The notes beneath the pieces were generated by a model, which was not told the origin of the DNA, searched no databases, and worked only from the letters and a program-made list of their open reading frames with translations. A program made the translations under genes and the position numbers. DNA of 64,000 nucleotides from NCBI RefSeq assembly GCF_001949145.1, contig NW_019091368.1, positions 3,865,007 through 3,929,006 on the forward strand, given 5' to 3'. The DNA comes from Acanthaster planci. Lineage: Eukaryota > Echinodermata > Asteroidea > Valvatida > Acanthasteridae. Of the stretch, positions 52,501 through 58,311 are shown piece after piece. Every line of letters begins with the position of its first letter. Within the stretch, counting starts at the first letter, position 1.

Positions 52501-53693
52501 TCACATTCACCCAGAGCAGGCCCAAGCAACTCGGCTTTGACCACTGCACTCAGCACCCAACTGCCATTTGTCAAATGACAGCCCTCCCCCCCAGTTTAGG
52601 AATCAAACCCTGAACATTATAAATGGCCTACAGTCTTTCCAGAGATAATGGAAGCTGACACTAATGACTAAACATGTAACAAGCCTGGCTAGTACATGCA
52701 CGTCCTAATCAGTTCCAAGTAGACTTCCTGAGATGCACATTATGAGAGGGGCCGATTTAATAAAGTACTTTTCATAAATACAGACCTTACACATATTGTG
52801 GAATGGCATAACAGATGAACACATAATAACCGTGGGCTGAATCTTGAGGACAACTTTGATTATAAAACACGTACATGTCTGAAAATCCAAACAGAATACA
52901 TCATTTCTCAAGTAGGATGGTTGTATGTGGTCGTAAATACTGTACTGGATTAAAAGTCCCAACATCAATACTCCATTGACGATTGGACATGCTAGAAAGC
53001 TTTGACTACGGCTGGAAACATCATATCTCTCTATGGAAGCCATAGCTGGTACCATTACCCACAGATGGGTGCGTCAGCTCTACATGTAGCTGAAGCCAGT
53101 TGATTCAGACAGAGACATACTACCAGTACACGTAAAGCTACAAAACTACTGTTGCTATGGATCAACCAATCAGCAACAAGGATTTGAAGCCTCATTATGT
53201 GTACCTGCCACACTGAAGTTACACAGCTCATATAGTTTACATATCTTGCTTCAAACTATCAACATATCATCATACTTGATGGAAAAGAAACTTCATTTTT
53301 AAGTCAACAAATGTAACTCCTTGGGAAACTGGCTATTTACCATTTTCATGAGGTGACAGATGTAATGTTCCAATCCACATGGCAAGTGGAATGGAACATT
53401 CCTCATGAAACTGTCACACAGTCACAGAGGGGAACATTCTTTTGTAATGAAAAATGTTTTCTGCAAGGCAGAGCTGAGTGACAACATTGGTACAGGTGTA
53501 TACAATTATTCCTGCCACTATGCCCATGAAAATACATACCAACTCCTCTTCTGGAATTCTCCATGACATCCACCCCAAACTGGATGATGTCTCCTGAGTT
53601 GAGTTCATGGGCGGAGCTTTCCTCTGCCCCCCTGCTGAGGCGCTGGTTGTTGATGAAAGTCCCATTGCTGCTCTTGGTGTCTTGCAGATAGAA
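25459..53693 (-). CDS. SLMAP: SLMAP orthologue, 28 exons, 5' end outside window
   Basis: Sarcolemma membrane-associated protein, an adaptor of the STRIPAK PP2A complex. In the family the FHA domain binds phosphorylated MST1/2, so PP2A is brought to these Hippo kinases, and the C-terminal tail anchors the protein in ER, sarcoplasmic reticulum or nuclear-envelope membrane. Joining 28 minus-strand exons gives 2919 nt with no phase conflict: 972 residues plus stop. Order: second half of the FHA domain (residues 1-73), Ser/Pro linker (74-93), first coiled coil (94-311), charged linker (311-436), long second coiled coil (437-930), tail anchor (942-972). Identification rests on FHA residues around SSNGTFIN and on close agreement with vertebrate SLMAP around [50 protein letters not shown] and SNSEDECAH. 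With about 65 missing N-terminal residues the protein would be longer than the roughly 830-residue human form; the extra length is coiled coil. Exon borders are read by eye. Cassette use is unknown. Confidence 0.93.
25555..26198. repeat. C-rich minisatellite around an assembly gap
   Basis: 25816-25863 and 26112-26165 are made of CCCCCACC and CTGCTCTC/CTACTCTCC units on either side of 248 N (25864-26111). The repeat likely fills the gap, which lies wholly inside the last intron, so the coding sequence is not affected. Confidence 0.75.
26199..26330 (-). CDS. SLMAP: SLMAP exon w27: last coil and stalk before anchor
   Basis: Phase 0 at both ends, 44 codons. [20 protein letters not shown] and [11 protein letters not shown] end the coil; [13 protein letters not shown] is a Pro/Gly stalk leading to the membrane segment. 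Acceptor CTCTGTACAG, donor GTAAGG. The upstream intron (26331-28903, 2.6 kb) includes a dispersed-repeat-like stretch near 27110-27190 and no gene. Confidence 0.9.
27112..27190. repeat. Dispersed-repeat fragment (SINE-like)
   Basis: AGGTACCCACTTAAACTCCT followed by GGGTGGAGAGG and GGGTCAAGTGACTTGCC resembles a sequence common in short interspersed elements of marine animals. The call rests on memory of that motif only. Confidence 0.35.
28904..29063 (-). CDS. SLMAP: SLMAP exon w26: coiled coil
   Basis: Phase 2 in, phase 0 out, 160 nt. After [20 protein letters not shown] it continues [20 protein letters not shown] and [14 protein letters not shown], a continuous helix. The other two frames have stops. 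The acceptor has a poor pyrimidine tract. The donor is CAG|GTTGGT. Confidence 0.85.
29469..29541 (-). CDS. SLMAP: SLMAP exon w25: coiled coil, two possible acceptors
   Basis: Phase 1 in, phase 2 out, 73 nt. [20 protein letters not shown] then DRLN. Two AG acceptors lie 17 nt apart. The upstream one (AATTGCAG, exon end 29541) keeps the frame from exons w23 or w24. The downstream one (CCTTACAG, exon end 29524) would run into TGA after four codons. Confidence 0.83.
29898..29957 (-). CDS. SLMAP: SLMAP exon w24: Ser/Thr/Pro-rich cassette
   Basis: Phase 1-1, 20 codons: [20 protein letters not shown]. Unlike its neighbours it has no heptad pattern. Good acceptor (GCTCTTGTTGCAG) and donor (GTACGT). 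Skipping it joins exons w23 and w25 in frame, so it is probably an optional exon, which could supply a phosphorylated or flexible insert. The intron 29958-30914 holds the 59-bp hairpin copy at 30677-30735. Confidence 0.75.
30677..30735. repeat. 59-bp hairpin repeat, copy 1
   Basis: Begins TTAACCCTAACACTCCTC and ends GGGTTTGGGTTAA, so the ends pair, with CCAACAGGTGAAGG in the middle. Lies in the intron between exons w23 and w24. Copy 2 has the same length. Confidence 0.7.
30915..31052 (-). CDS. SLMAP: SLMAP exon w23: strong coiled coil
   Basis: Phase 1-1, 46 codons. [20 protein letters not shown] is followed by [20 protein letters not shown] and LVAQRQ, the most canonical coil in the protein. 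The acceptor is ATGACATAG and the donor GTAGGC. The intron 31053-31625 shows nothing. Confidence 0.91.
31626..31688 (-). CDS. SLMAP: SLMAP exon w22: 63-nt coiled-coil unit
   Basis: Phase 1-1, 63 nt. [20 protein letters not shown] then Q. Acceptor CCTTTTCCCAG, donor GTAAGT, both near consensus. The upstream intron 31689-32689 holds a 12-bp-stem hairpin at 32336-32363. Confidence 0.89.
32336..32363. repeat. Perfect 12-bp-stem hairpin
   Basis: AATCTACCAAAT, loop GTTA, ATTTGGTAGATT. In an SLMAP intron; the right arm word recurs at about 60790. No terminator role is implied in this eukaryotic setting. Confidence 0.6.
32690..32752 (-). CDS. SLMAP: SLMAP exon w21: 63-nt coiled-coil unit
   Basis: Phase 1-1, 63 nt. 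[20 protein letters not shown] then Q. Acceptor CTGTATTCCAG, donor GTAAGT. The upstream intron 32753-33267 shows nothing. Confidence 0.89.
33268..33330 (-). CDS. SLMAP: SLMAP exon w20: 63-nt coiled-coil unit
   Basis: Phase 1-1, 63 nt. [20 protein letters not shown] then K. Ala/Ser-rich, so a weaker coil than its neighbours. The donor AAAAC|GTAAAT lacks the usual G before GT. The upstream intron 33331-34127 holds a cluster of tRNA-like units. Confidence 0.85.
33389..33461 (-). repeat. tRNA-like unit, reverse orientation
   Basis: On the minus strand it reads GGATATCTCAGTCGGTACAA, an A-box-like D arm, and then GGTTCGAATCC, a full B box, at the normal spacing. The stems pair poorly, so this is a tRNA-derived relic or SINE head rather than a working tRNA gene. 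Confidence 0.55.
33474..33705 (+). repeat. tRNA-like units in tandem
   Basis: Two near-identical units with a 77-bp period start at TGACATGG 33474 and 33551. Each has an A-box-like GTCGGTAGAGCACC/ATCGGTAGAGCACC and a B-box-like GGTTCAGATCC (33527-33537 and 33604-33614). A third B box GGTTCGAATCC lies at 33690-33700. The arrangement suggests tRNA-derived SINE heads duplicated in place. Confidence 0.6.
34128..34190 (-). CDS. SLMAP: SLMAP exon w19: 63-nt coiled-coil unit
   Basis: Phase 1-1, 63 nt. [20 protein letters not shown] then R. The acceptor follows an eight-T tract and AACAG; the donor is GTGAGT. The upstream intron 34191-34675 contains a G run near 34430-34439. Confidence 0.89.
34676..34801 (-). 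CDS. SLMAP: SLMAP exon w18: double 63-nt coiled-coil unit
   Basis: Phase 1-1, 126 nt. [20 protein letters not shown], then [20 protein letters not shown] and LQ: an uninterrupted six-heptad coil. It can be read as two fused 63-nt units, since KEQLIDSQ sits at the mid-point where a second unit would begin. Acceptor TTCTGACAG, donor GTGAGA. The upstream intron 34802-35211 is featureless. Confidence 0.91.
35212..35274 (-). CDS. SLMAP: SLMAP exon w17: 63-nt coiled-coil unit
   Basis: Phase 1-1, exactly 63 nt. [20 protein letters not shown] then R, with three heptads in register. Donor GTAAGT is the full consensus. The upstream intron 35275-36357 holds a 127-bp tandem duplication (35955-36231) inside a longer stretch of CCTGAC-like degenerate repeats. 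Confidence 0.9.
35955..36231. repeat. 127-bp tandem repeat, two copies plus a stub
   Basis: CCTGATGTCACCTGACATAA starts at 35955, 36082 and, with one change, 36209: an exact 127-bp period with only a few differences between the first two copies. It lies within an older CCTGAC-rich degenerate array (about 35850-36350) in the intron between exons w16 and w17. Confidence 0.85.
36358..36423 (-). CDS. SLMAP: SLMAP exon w16: coiled coil
   Basis: Phase 1-1, 22 codons: [20 protein letters not shown] then LK. Acceptor ATTTTCAG, donor GTAGGG. The upstream intron 36424-37202 carries a G-rich minisatellite (plus-strand sense) at about 36886-37195. Confidence 0.87.
36886..37195 (+). repeat. G-rich purine minisatellite
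   Basis: About 310 bp of GGGGCCAGGGAGGGG and GGGAAAGGGCAGGGG type units (plus strand), with one N at 37059. It could form G-quadruplexes on the plus strand. On the gene strand it is C/T-rich and lies just inside the donor of SLMAP exon w15. Confidence 0.8.
37203..37262 (-). CDS. SLMAP: SLMAP exon w15: short acidic cassette
   Basis: Phase 1-1, 20 codons: [20 protein letters not shown]. Weakly helical, Ser- and acid-rich. The donor GTTAGC is weak, and only a few bases into the following intron a long pyrimidine-rich minisatellite begins, so this exon is a good candidate for optional splicing. The upstream intron 37263-38686 (1.4 kb) has TACATGTA sites at 37730 and 38187 and no gene. Confidence 0.83.
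38687..38815 (-). CDS. SLMAP: SLMAP exon w14: coil-breaking segment
   Basis: Phase 1-1, 43 codons. [20 protein letters not shown] contains a PP pair, and [20 protein letters not shown] is amphipathic but interrupted by Pro. This is likely a hinge within the second coil. Acceptor CTCTCCAG, donor GTATGA. Could be lineage-specific; I recall no counterpart in vertebrate SLMAP. Confidence 0.85.
38955..39008 (-). CDS. SLMAP: SLMAP exon w13: coiled coil, short
   Basis: Phase 1-1, 18 codons: [18 protein letters not shown]. The GG pair should weaken the helix. Acceptor CATTTGCAG, donor GTGAGA. Identified by splice signals, phase match and the open frame rather than by recalled similarity. Confidence 0.82.
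39455..39529 (-). CDS. SLMAP: SLMAP exon w12: coiled coil
   Basis: Phase 1-1, 25 codons, beginning [20 protein letters not shown] and ending LRERI. Acceptor TTTCTGTCAG, donor GTGGGA. The upstream intron 39530-40496 contains a 59-bp hairpin repeat at 40199-40257 that has a partner in another intron of this gene. Confidence 0.88.
   Translation of the reverse strand, partial: RNSRNLRGLCRRQWKKQLPTSEKE
40199..40257. repeat. 59-bp hairpin repeat, copy 2
   Basis: Begins TTAACCCTAATACTCCTC and ends GGGTTAGGGTTAA, with the same centre CCAACAGGTGAAGG. It is in the intron between exons w11 and w12 and differs from copy 1 at only a few positions. A diverged relative lies at about 57838-57885. Confidence 0.7.
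40497..40622 (-). CDS. SLMAP: SLMAP exon w11: coiled coil, double 63-nt unit
   Basis: Phase 1-1, 126 nt, six heptads. It encodes [20 protein letters not shown], then [20 protein letters not shown] and IE. Hydrophobic heptad spacing is regular. It is the first exon that shows the x-polar-hydrophobic start shared by the next twelve. The intron 40623-41408 has no recognised element. Confidence 0.91.
41409..41480 (-). CDS. SLMAP: SLMAP exon w10: Pro-rich hinge before second coil
   Basis: Phase 1-1, 24 codons. [13 protein letters not shown] is a Pro/Ser hinge, then [11 protein letters not shown] starts the second coiled coil. Acceptor TTCACGCAG, donor GTAGGA. The intron 41481-42197 holds a 15-bp direct repeat pair near 42095-42125 and nothing else seen. 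Confidence 0.86.
42198..42317 (-). CDS. SLMAP: SLMAP exon w9: charged, disordered linker
   Basis: Phase 1-1, 40 codons, acceptor CCCTCAG, donor GTAAAA. It encodes [20 protein letters not shown] followed by [15 protein letters not shown]. No helix is expected in the second half. Probably disordered and possibly an optional cassette, because its removal keeps the frame. Confidence 0.88.
42628..42813 (-). CDS. SLMAP: SLMAP exon w8: highly charged linker
   Basis: Phase 1 at both ends, 62 codons, and first of a run of 17 consecutive phase 1-1 exons. After [16 protein letters not shown] the sequence becomes very rich in Glu, Asp and Lys, ending [17 protein letters not shown]. It occupies the same place as the acidic, probably disordered segment of vertebrate SLMAP, with a short local likeness (SKE..SDDTTDA). 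Confidence 0.9.
   Translation of the reverse strand, partial: FATKKFKSSSSTMPRTRKSSTRWKTRRKRTKIARLFRKRRTTPGRSSPRKTQTPQMPETTR
43079..43220 (-). CDS. SLMAP: SLMAP exon w7: end of first coiled coil
   Basis: Phase 0 in, phase 1 out. It encodes [15 protein letters not shown] and later [20 protein letters not shown], matching the IEALQADNDFTNERLTALQ end of the first coil in vertebrates. The acceptor GGCTGCCAAG is atypical (AAG rather than CAG), but it is the only one that joins exon w6 in frame. The intron 43221-43920 shows nothing else. Confidence 0.88.
43921..44085 (-). CDS. SLMAP: SLMAP exon w6: coiled coil
   Basis: Phase 0 at both ends, 55 codons. It begins [20 protein letters not shown], aligning with SLSNTEDECTHLKE of vertebrate SLMAP, and ends EAEKMHADE. 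The GAG|GTCAGG donor is weaker than most in this gene. The GC content is clearly higher than in neighbouring exons, with frequent C/G third positions. Confidence 0.94.
44968..45108 (-). CDS. SLMAP: SLMAP exon w5: coiled coil
   Basis: Phase 0 at both ends, 47 codons, acceptor TTTCAG. It encodes [20 protein letters not shown] and [20 protein letters not shown], closely matching vertebrate SLMAP. The GAG|GTATTG donor is acceptable. The intron 44086-44967 holds low-complexity runs (a G run near 44532-44539) and no gene; the intron 45109-45648 is featureless. Confidence 0.95.
45649..45816 (-). CDS. SLMAP: SLMAP exon w4: first coiled coil, most conserved block
   Basis: Phase 0 at both ends, 56 codons. 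It encodes [20 protein letters not shown], then [20 protein letters not shown] and [14 protein letters not shown]. Nearly every position agrees with vertebrate SLMAP as I know it, so this exon fixes the gene identity. The coiled coil near here is the part that in the family mediates dimerisation and STRIPAK contact. The intron 45817-46682 holds nothing recognisable. Confidence 0.96.
46683..46776 (-). CDS. SLMAP: SLMAP exon w3: Ser/Pro linker and start of coiled coil
   Basis: Phase 2 in, phase 0 out, 94 nt. A Ser/Thr/Pro/Asn-rich linker of about 20 residues is followed by [13 protein letters not shown], which corresponds to the SQELFQLSQYLQ helix start of vertebrate SLMAP. The donor is GTAAGA. 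The linker is less conserved than its neighbours, as expected between the FHA domain and the coil. Confidence 0.87.
46777..50643 (-). other. SLMAP: SLMAP intron between exons w2 and w3
   Basis: 3.9 kb. Contains at least seven TACATGTA-type palindromes (for example 46932, 46976, 47424, 49742, 49966) and short CTCAA repeats near 50521-50540. No exon with matching phase seen. Confidence 0.7.
50644..50710 (-). CDS. SLMAP: SLMAP exon w2: end of FHA domain
   Basis: Phase 1 in, phase 2 out, 67 nt. It encodes (V)[19 protein letters not shown], matching the vertebrate stretch [20 protein letters not shown] that closes the FHA fold. The acceptor is TTAACAG and the donor GTAGGT. The preceding intron (50711-53539, 2.8 kb) holds TACATGTA arrays at 51727-51760 and 52328-52341 and no other recognised feature. 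Confidence 0.93.
51727..51760. repeat. TACATGTA palindrome array
   Basis: A run of GTACATGTACATGTA units, the longest of many in the 46.9-64 kb half of the window. Each unit is self-complementary. Confidence 0.75.
53540..53693 (-). CDS. SLMAP: SLMAP exon w1: second half of FHA domain
   Basis: Starts in phase 0 after a long pyrimidine tract and TTCAG, and ends in phase 1 before GTATGT. It encodes [20 protein letters not shown] and continues to [18 protein letters not shown], the C-terminal beta strands of an FHA domain with the conserved Ser-Asn-Gly-Thr loop. The phosphopeptide-binding GRS and SRNH motifs are on the preceding exon, which is not in the window. Two residues (GV) before the junction have no counterpart in the human protein as I recall it; the only usable GT donor forces them. 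Confidence 0.95.
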
Positions 53694-54952
53694 CTGAAGA
53701 AGCAATCAATGTAAAAAAAAAAAGGAGAACAACGTATTAAATATGGCAGACATGCAAATTCTTTGAGATGAGGTTCAAATGGTGTGGAAGCTTAAAGTGT
53801 ACCAGAAATGAAATGTTCTCTGACACAATTTTCTGCAACTTTATCCCTCTCCTTCAATGTACGCAAACTGTTTGAAATCCCTTTCCAATTCAACGCAACG
53901 AGTGCAATTTGTGACACATTAAAAATTGCCCATGCTTTCCTAGACAACTGAGGGCGCTGTTGCCGTGATGTCATCCCAGGAAGACATGTTTTAGTGCATA
54001 CGTTTTTCTGTTCAACTTGTGAACCGAGAATTTACTAAATGAAAACATTTCTGAGATGGGGTTGCATGCTTGCTTATTGCCATGTAATTACACAATAAGT
54101 CACCAAAGGAATGAAAATTAGGCCAGCAAAAAAAAGAAAATTAGCAGCATTGTGCACAAACAAAAGCAACACTGAAGTTCTCTTCCCAAAAGACATCACA
54201 GGTTCGCTCATTAACATGGAAATATCATTAGCATTAAAAACAAAAAGGCTTAAAAATAGTGACAAAAAAAACTGAAAATGATCTGAACTGGGACACAAGG
54301 GGGCATTTTGGTGGTTTGCAAAATTGCACTGCAGCTACCCTTTGATGCATTTTTGTTGAACCCAGAAAAAAAAAGGAACTCTCCCGAGGAAACAGTTCAT
54401 GAGCCGAATTGTTGAGTGACGCAAATTGCTTGTGGCAAGCTCTAAGATGACTTCTTGCTCTGAGCATGCAAATGAGCTCAACATTTGATTACATTACTGC
54501 CTGACAGGTATTTCTGTGGAGCTACCTCATGAGATTTGGCACATTTGATTTTTGCCTCATAGATTCGAACCATCTCGCAATAACTGTTACAATATTTTAC
54601 ACAAATTATATTCAGACACAGTGCACTGTACATTGTATAAAGCATGTCAAAACGTGGTCCCAACATTGGGCATTAGGAATAGAGATAAAGGCTGGGCTCA
54701 TTCCAAACCTCTTTGAAAATATAAACCACTACTTGTCATTGTCGTAATCAGAGACGCTGCTTGAATTAAACAATTTTAATGGCAACCAAACAGAATCTCT
54801 TTCCTATTTCTCTCCCCCCTTCTCTTTTTTTCCCAACTGTTCAACTGTCAAGGTTGGCATGGAATACACCTTCTGTAGTCTTTTCATTCATCATCTTTTA
54901 AGAAATGACACGTTCTCCACACATTCAAAGGAGTTAGTGTCCACTGTAGTAC

Positions 54953-55171
54953 CAGGCACAAATCCAGGGGGCGGGGAGGGGGGAGTCGAACCCCTCCGCC
55001 TACTCTAAGACAAAACGACACAACCGAAAAAAAGCAAAAGAAACGTGGACAAAGGAAGGTACTTGTATGTCATGTAATGTGTCTCTGCTTGTCCACAAAA
55101 ATGAGGCATTAAAAGAAGTCCTCGGCCTGACTCCCCCCCTTCCCCCAAATAAATTCCTTCAGCCGTCCCTG
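54953..55171. mobile_element. hAT-like MITE relic
   Basis: Left end CAGGCACAAATCCAGGGGG and right end (reverse complement) CAGGGACGGCTGAAGG are imperfect inverted repeats, each followed by a G-rich block ending in GAGTC. No target duplication remains (TGTAGTAC against AGCACATG), so it is either old or wrongly bounded. Confidence 0.4.
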
Positions 55172-58035
55172 AGCACATGTTGGTGTTGTCATGGTGGGTC
55201 TTTCACAATGGTACATGTAGTCACAATTAACGACAGCAGGAATGCCAATGGATTCAAGAATGCTATGTCATATAAACTTTGTTGAACTCTGTTTTCATGA
55301 AGTATACAAAATATGATGGAGTCCCGCAGAGGGCGTATGAAGGCTTTGTGTTAGTATGCATTAGAGAGGCAAACTGAGCTTACTTTGATGTACCGGCATT
55401 AAGGTATCACTCCGTTTGGTATCCTTATTACAATGGGCGTTACGTGGGTGAAAATTGTTCCTGTTTCCTAGTCACATGTATGTTATGCAAAGATTTTTAA
55501 AAGTGCCTCTGGGGACAGGTGACTCATTTTTGTCAGGATGGGTTTCAAATTAATCTACTATACGAAAACCCTACATCATAGACACTGCAGAATTGCCAAA
55601 CTATGAGCAGAAATAAATACGGATGGAATTTCAGGCTATTCATGGTGAAAGACAGCAATAAGTAGAAAAGCTATAAATAAAAATGAAAGAAAAGTCCCTA
55701 GACTGCAGCTCACGCACAATACCCACTAGCACATGCTTAATGCTTCTAACTTCACAGTCAATGTCTCAATGTACACGTACATGTACTGGCACCAGCCTGA
55801 ATATATACAATCAATGGCCAGGTTACGGATCAAAGACTTCAGGCGATTCATCACTCCACATTTACAAATGATGAGATCAATCCAGAGACTCATCTCAAAT
55901 GAAATTCATATAGAAGTCACGCTGCAAGCGATCCATTATGAAGGGGGGGGTTCCCAAATCTGCCTGTGCGACCCTTCTCCCCAACCCCTTGATAGGACCC
56001 TTGTGGCTAGCATCCCTTGTGGAAAAGAATCATCATCGTTCTTCTGGGGCTAGTTGCCTTTAATGCTCATCCATGGTGTCTACAGTGTGCCCCCCCCTCA
56101 TAACCCCTGCAGCTATCCCTCCAAGCTTTCAATCCAATACAGTGTAATTAAGGAGGTGCTTCCATCTCATTAGTATTTTTTTTTCCTGAGCCGGTGCCCT
56201 GTGCATTATCTTGTTATATTGAACTACATGTATGTCCAGGCTGAGATATATTCAGCGAGTGCAAAGCTTTACCTCTTGATAATTTTTGGTACAAGAGGCG
56301 TACGCTACAGTACCAGCACTTCCGTCCAGACAGATAGCCAAGAAAACCCACTAAAAATGTCTGTCATGTCAAATTAAATTTTTTTGGAGGGGCGGGGCGT
56401 GACAAGTCAACCCTGAAAGAATCTTTCAGAATAGATTTTGATATGCAGTCGAATTTTGGTCTCTCTCAAATTTCTTTTAAACACCCAAAAGAGAATCAAA
56501 TCAGATCAAACACCGCCGCCAGAGTTCAGTTTCGCCTTCCAATATAAAACCTGTACCATATTTATGTACATGCATGTGCACCTGTACTTAATAGGGCTGG
56601 CCTGCTTCTTTTATAGAGACAACAGAGGAACAGAGAACTGCAAGCAGTGAATATGTAGGTGTGCGCACAAGCATAAACTTCATTTGCATCCAGTACAAAA
56701 GGTCCTGGACAGGCCTTCAAAGGTGTGGCAGTCATCTCCTGATTGGTCAAGAGAACGAGGCACCGGCTAAGTCCAAAGGGCCACAATCTCACAACAATCG
56801 ATGCTTCGTACTGGCACCAATTTGGGCTGTGTGTCATAACAGTGCATGTTACACATACCTCATACCAATACTTACTGGTGGCGCTAACAACATACCCAGT
56901 ACGCCTACCACATTTACCGCAAGACTTTAAAAAAAGAATCAAAGAAAGGAGGAAAGTCGAAATCCTGTGAGTTTGTCAACTTTTTAATGAAGCAAAGTTT
57001 CCATCTCAGCTGACAAGTCTGTGAAAACCCCCCCAAGAAATTGCGCAAGTCTGAGCCATCAAAACAGAGGGGGTGCATTATACAGTGCAACAACATAATT
57101 GCACGTAGACATGTACATGTGCCACAGCACTACCAATTCACCTTAATCTAGATGAAAAGAACTGCCACTTCATACACACACCATACAAACCAAGCATTTT
57201 GACCTCTGAGTTGAAGGTCAAACTCATTGATACAGCCTCCCAGAGCTACATTACATGTACACTGTATGGTCGGGCAATTCCCCTGTGCCTTTTAGTTCTG
57301 GGAATGATCGGCCTACTTGCACATGTACTGCGCATATTTCTACTCAAATGTACCATTCTTGCTCCACAGGCCTTTCTTGAAGGACCCATTTCATATTGGA
57401 TCCAAAGAATTAGGCCCTATGGGACCAATTCTTTTCCTGACCACCAGAAAGAGTGGGTCAGTTTCAGCTCCCGATTGAAAAACCTCAAGCTCACATCAAA
57501 ACACATAAAAATAACGGTACATATTTTTGTGTTGACTTGATGTTGTTCATCAAAGCCTCCTGTTTTTCCATTGTAACCAATTTGTATTGTAACCAATTTT
57601 TACCAGGGTCTGACACTGCAGTGGCTGCTCATTTGAACACACTCCTGGATTACACAGATGCGAAATGGTTCAAGTTTTCGCCATACGCACTCGTATTCAT
57701 AAATGGAAAAACATGAGGAAAACACATCAGTGGTTGTTTTTCTTACTTCCTTTGTATGCATACTTCAATGTGCACTACACCAAATGTTAGAAACTCACAT
57801 AAATAGCCCACACGTTTCTGAGTTCAAAATTCACAGCCCTCAAACCTCCCAACAGGTGAAGGACTGAGGATGTTAGGATTTGTAGGAAGCAACTTCTGTG
57901 CAATGTTCTACACAGTGAGTGTTTATGAGTTCAGTGGCAAGAGTAATTCCGTGAGGTGCCAGATTTGAGTGTTCTACTCAAAGAGGTGGAACAAAAGTGA
58001 AACACTCATTTAATATTTTTTGAAACAGTACTTAC

Positions 58036-58311
58036 CAAAGATCATATAGCGCTGAAGGCGCAAGATGGATAACTCTGTCCAAAAGATGTAATTACCATGG
58101 GCACCATTTGAGCAAGTAATACGCCTGTGCATACGGTAATGCTTAGGCGCAGGCTCACCACGTGCATGTGCCTGCCAAGGCGTCTGCACATTAATGTGAT
58201 TGTGCAGGCGTATCGCTTGCTCAAATGGTGCCCATGCGATTACAACGTTTCACGTGTATTCACAGTGAAGTTTGCCATCTTGCGCCACTTTGCGGCGCTA
58301 TACGATCTTTC
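58036..58311. mobile_element. hAT-type palindromic MITE with perfect target duplication
   Basis: 276 bp flanked by GTACTTAC at 58028-58035 and 58312-58319, an exact 8-bp duplication. The ends CAAAGATCATATAGCGC and (reverse complement) GAAAGATCGTATAGCGC match the hAT pattern. The pairing extends inward: TGGGCACCATTTGAGCAAG is found in both arms in opposite orientation, so nearly the whole element folds into one hairpin. Non-coding; the source transposase is not in the window. Confidence 0.88.
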
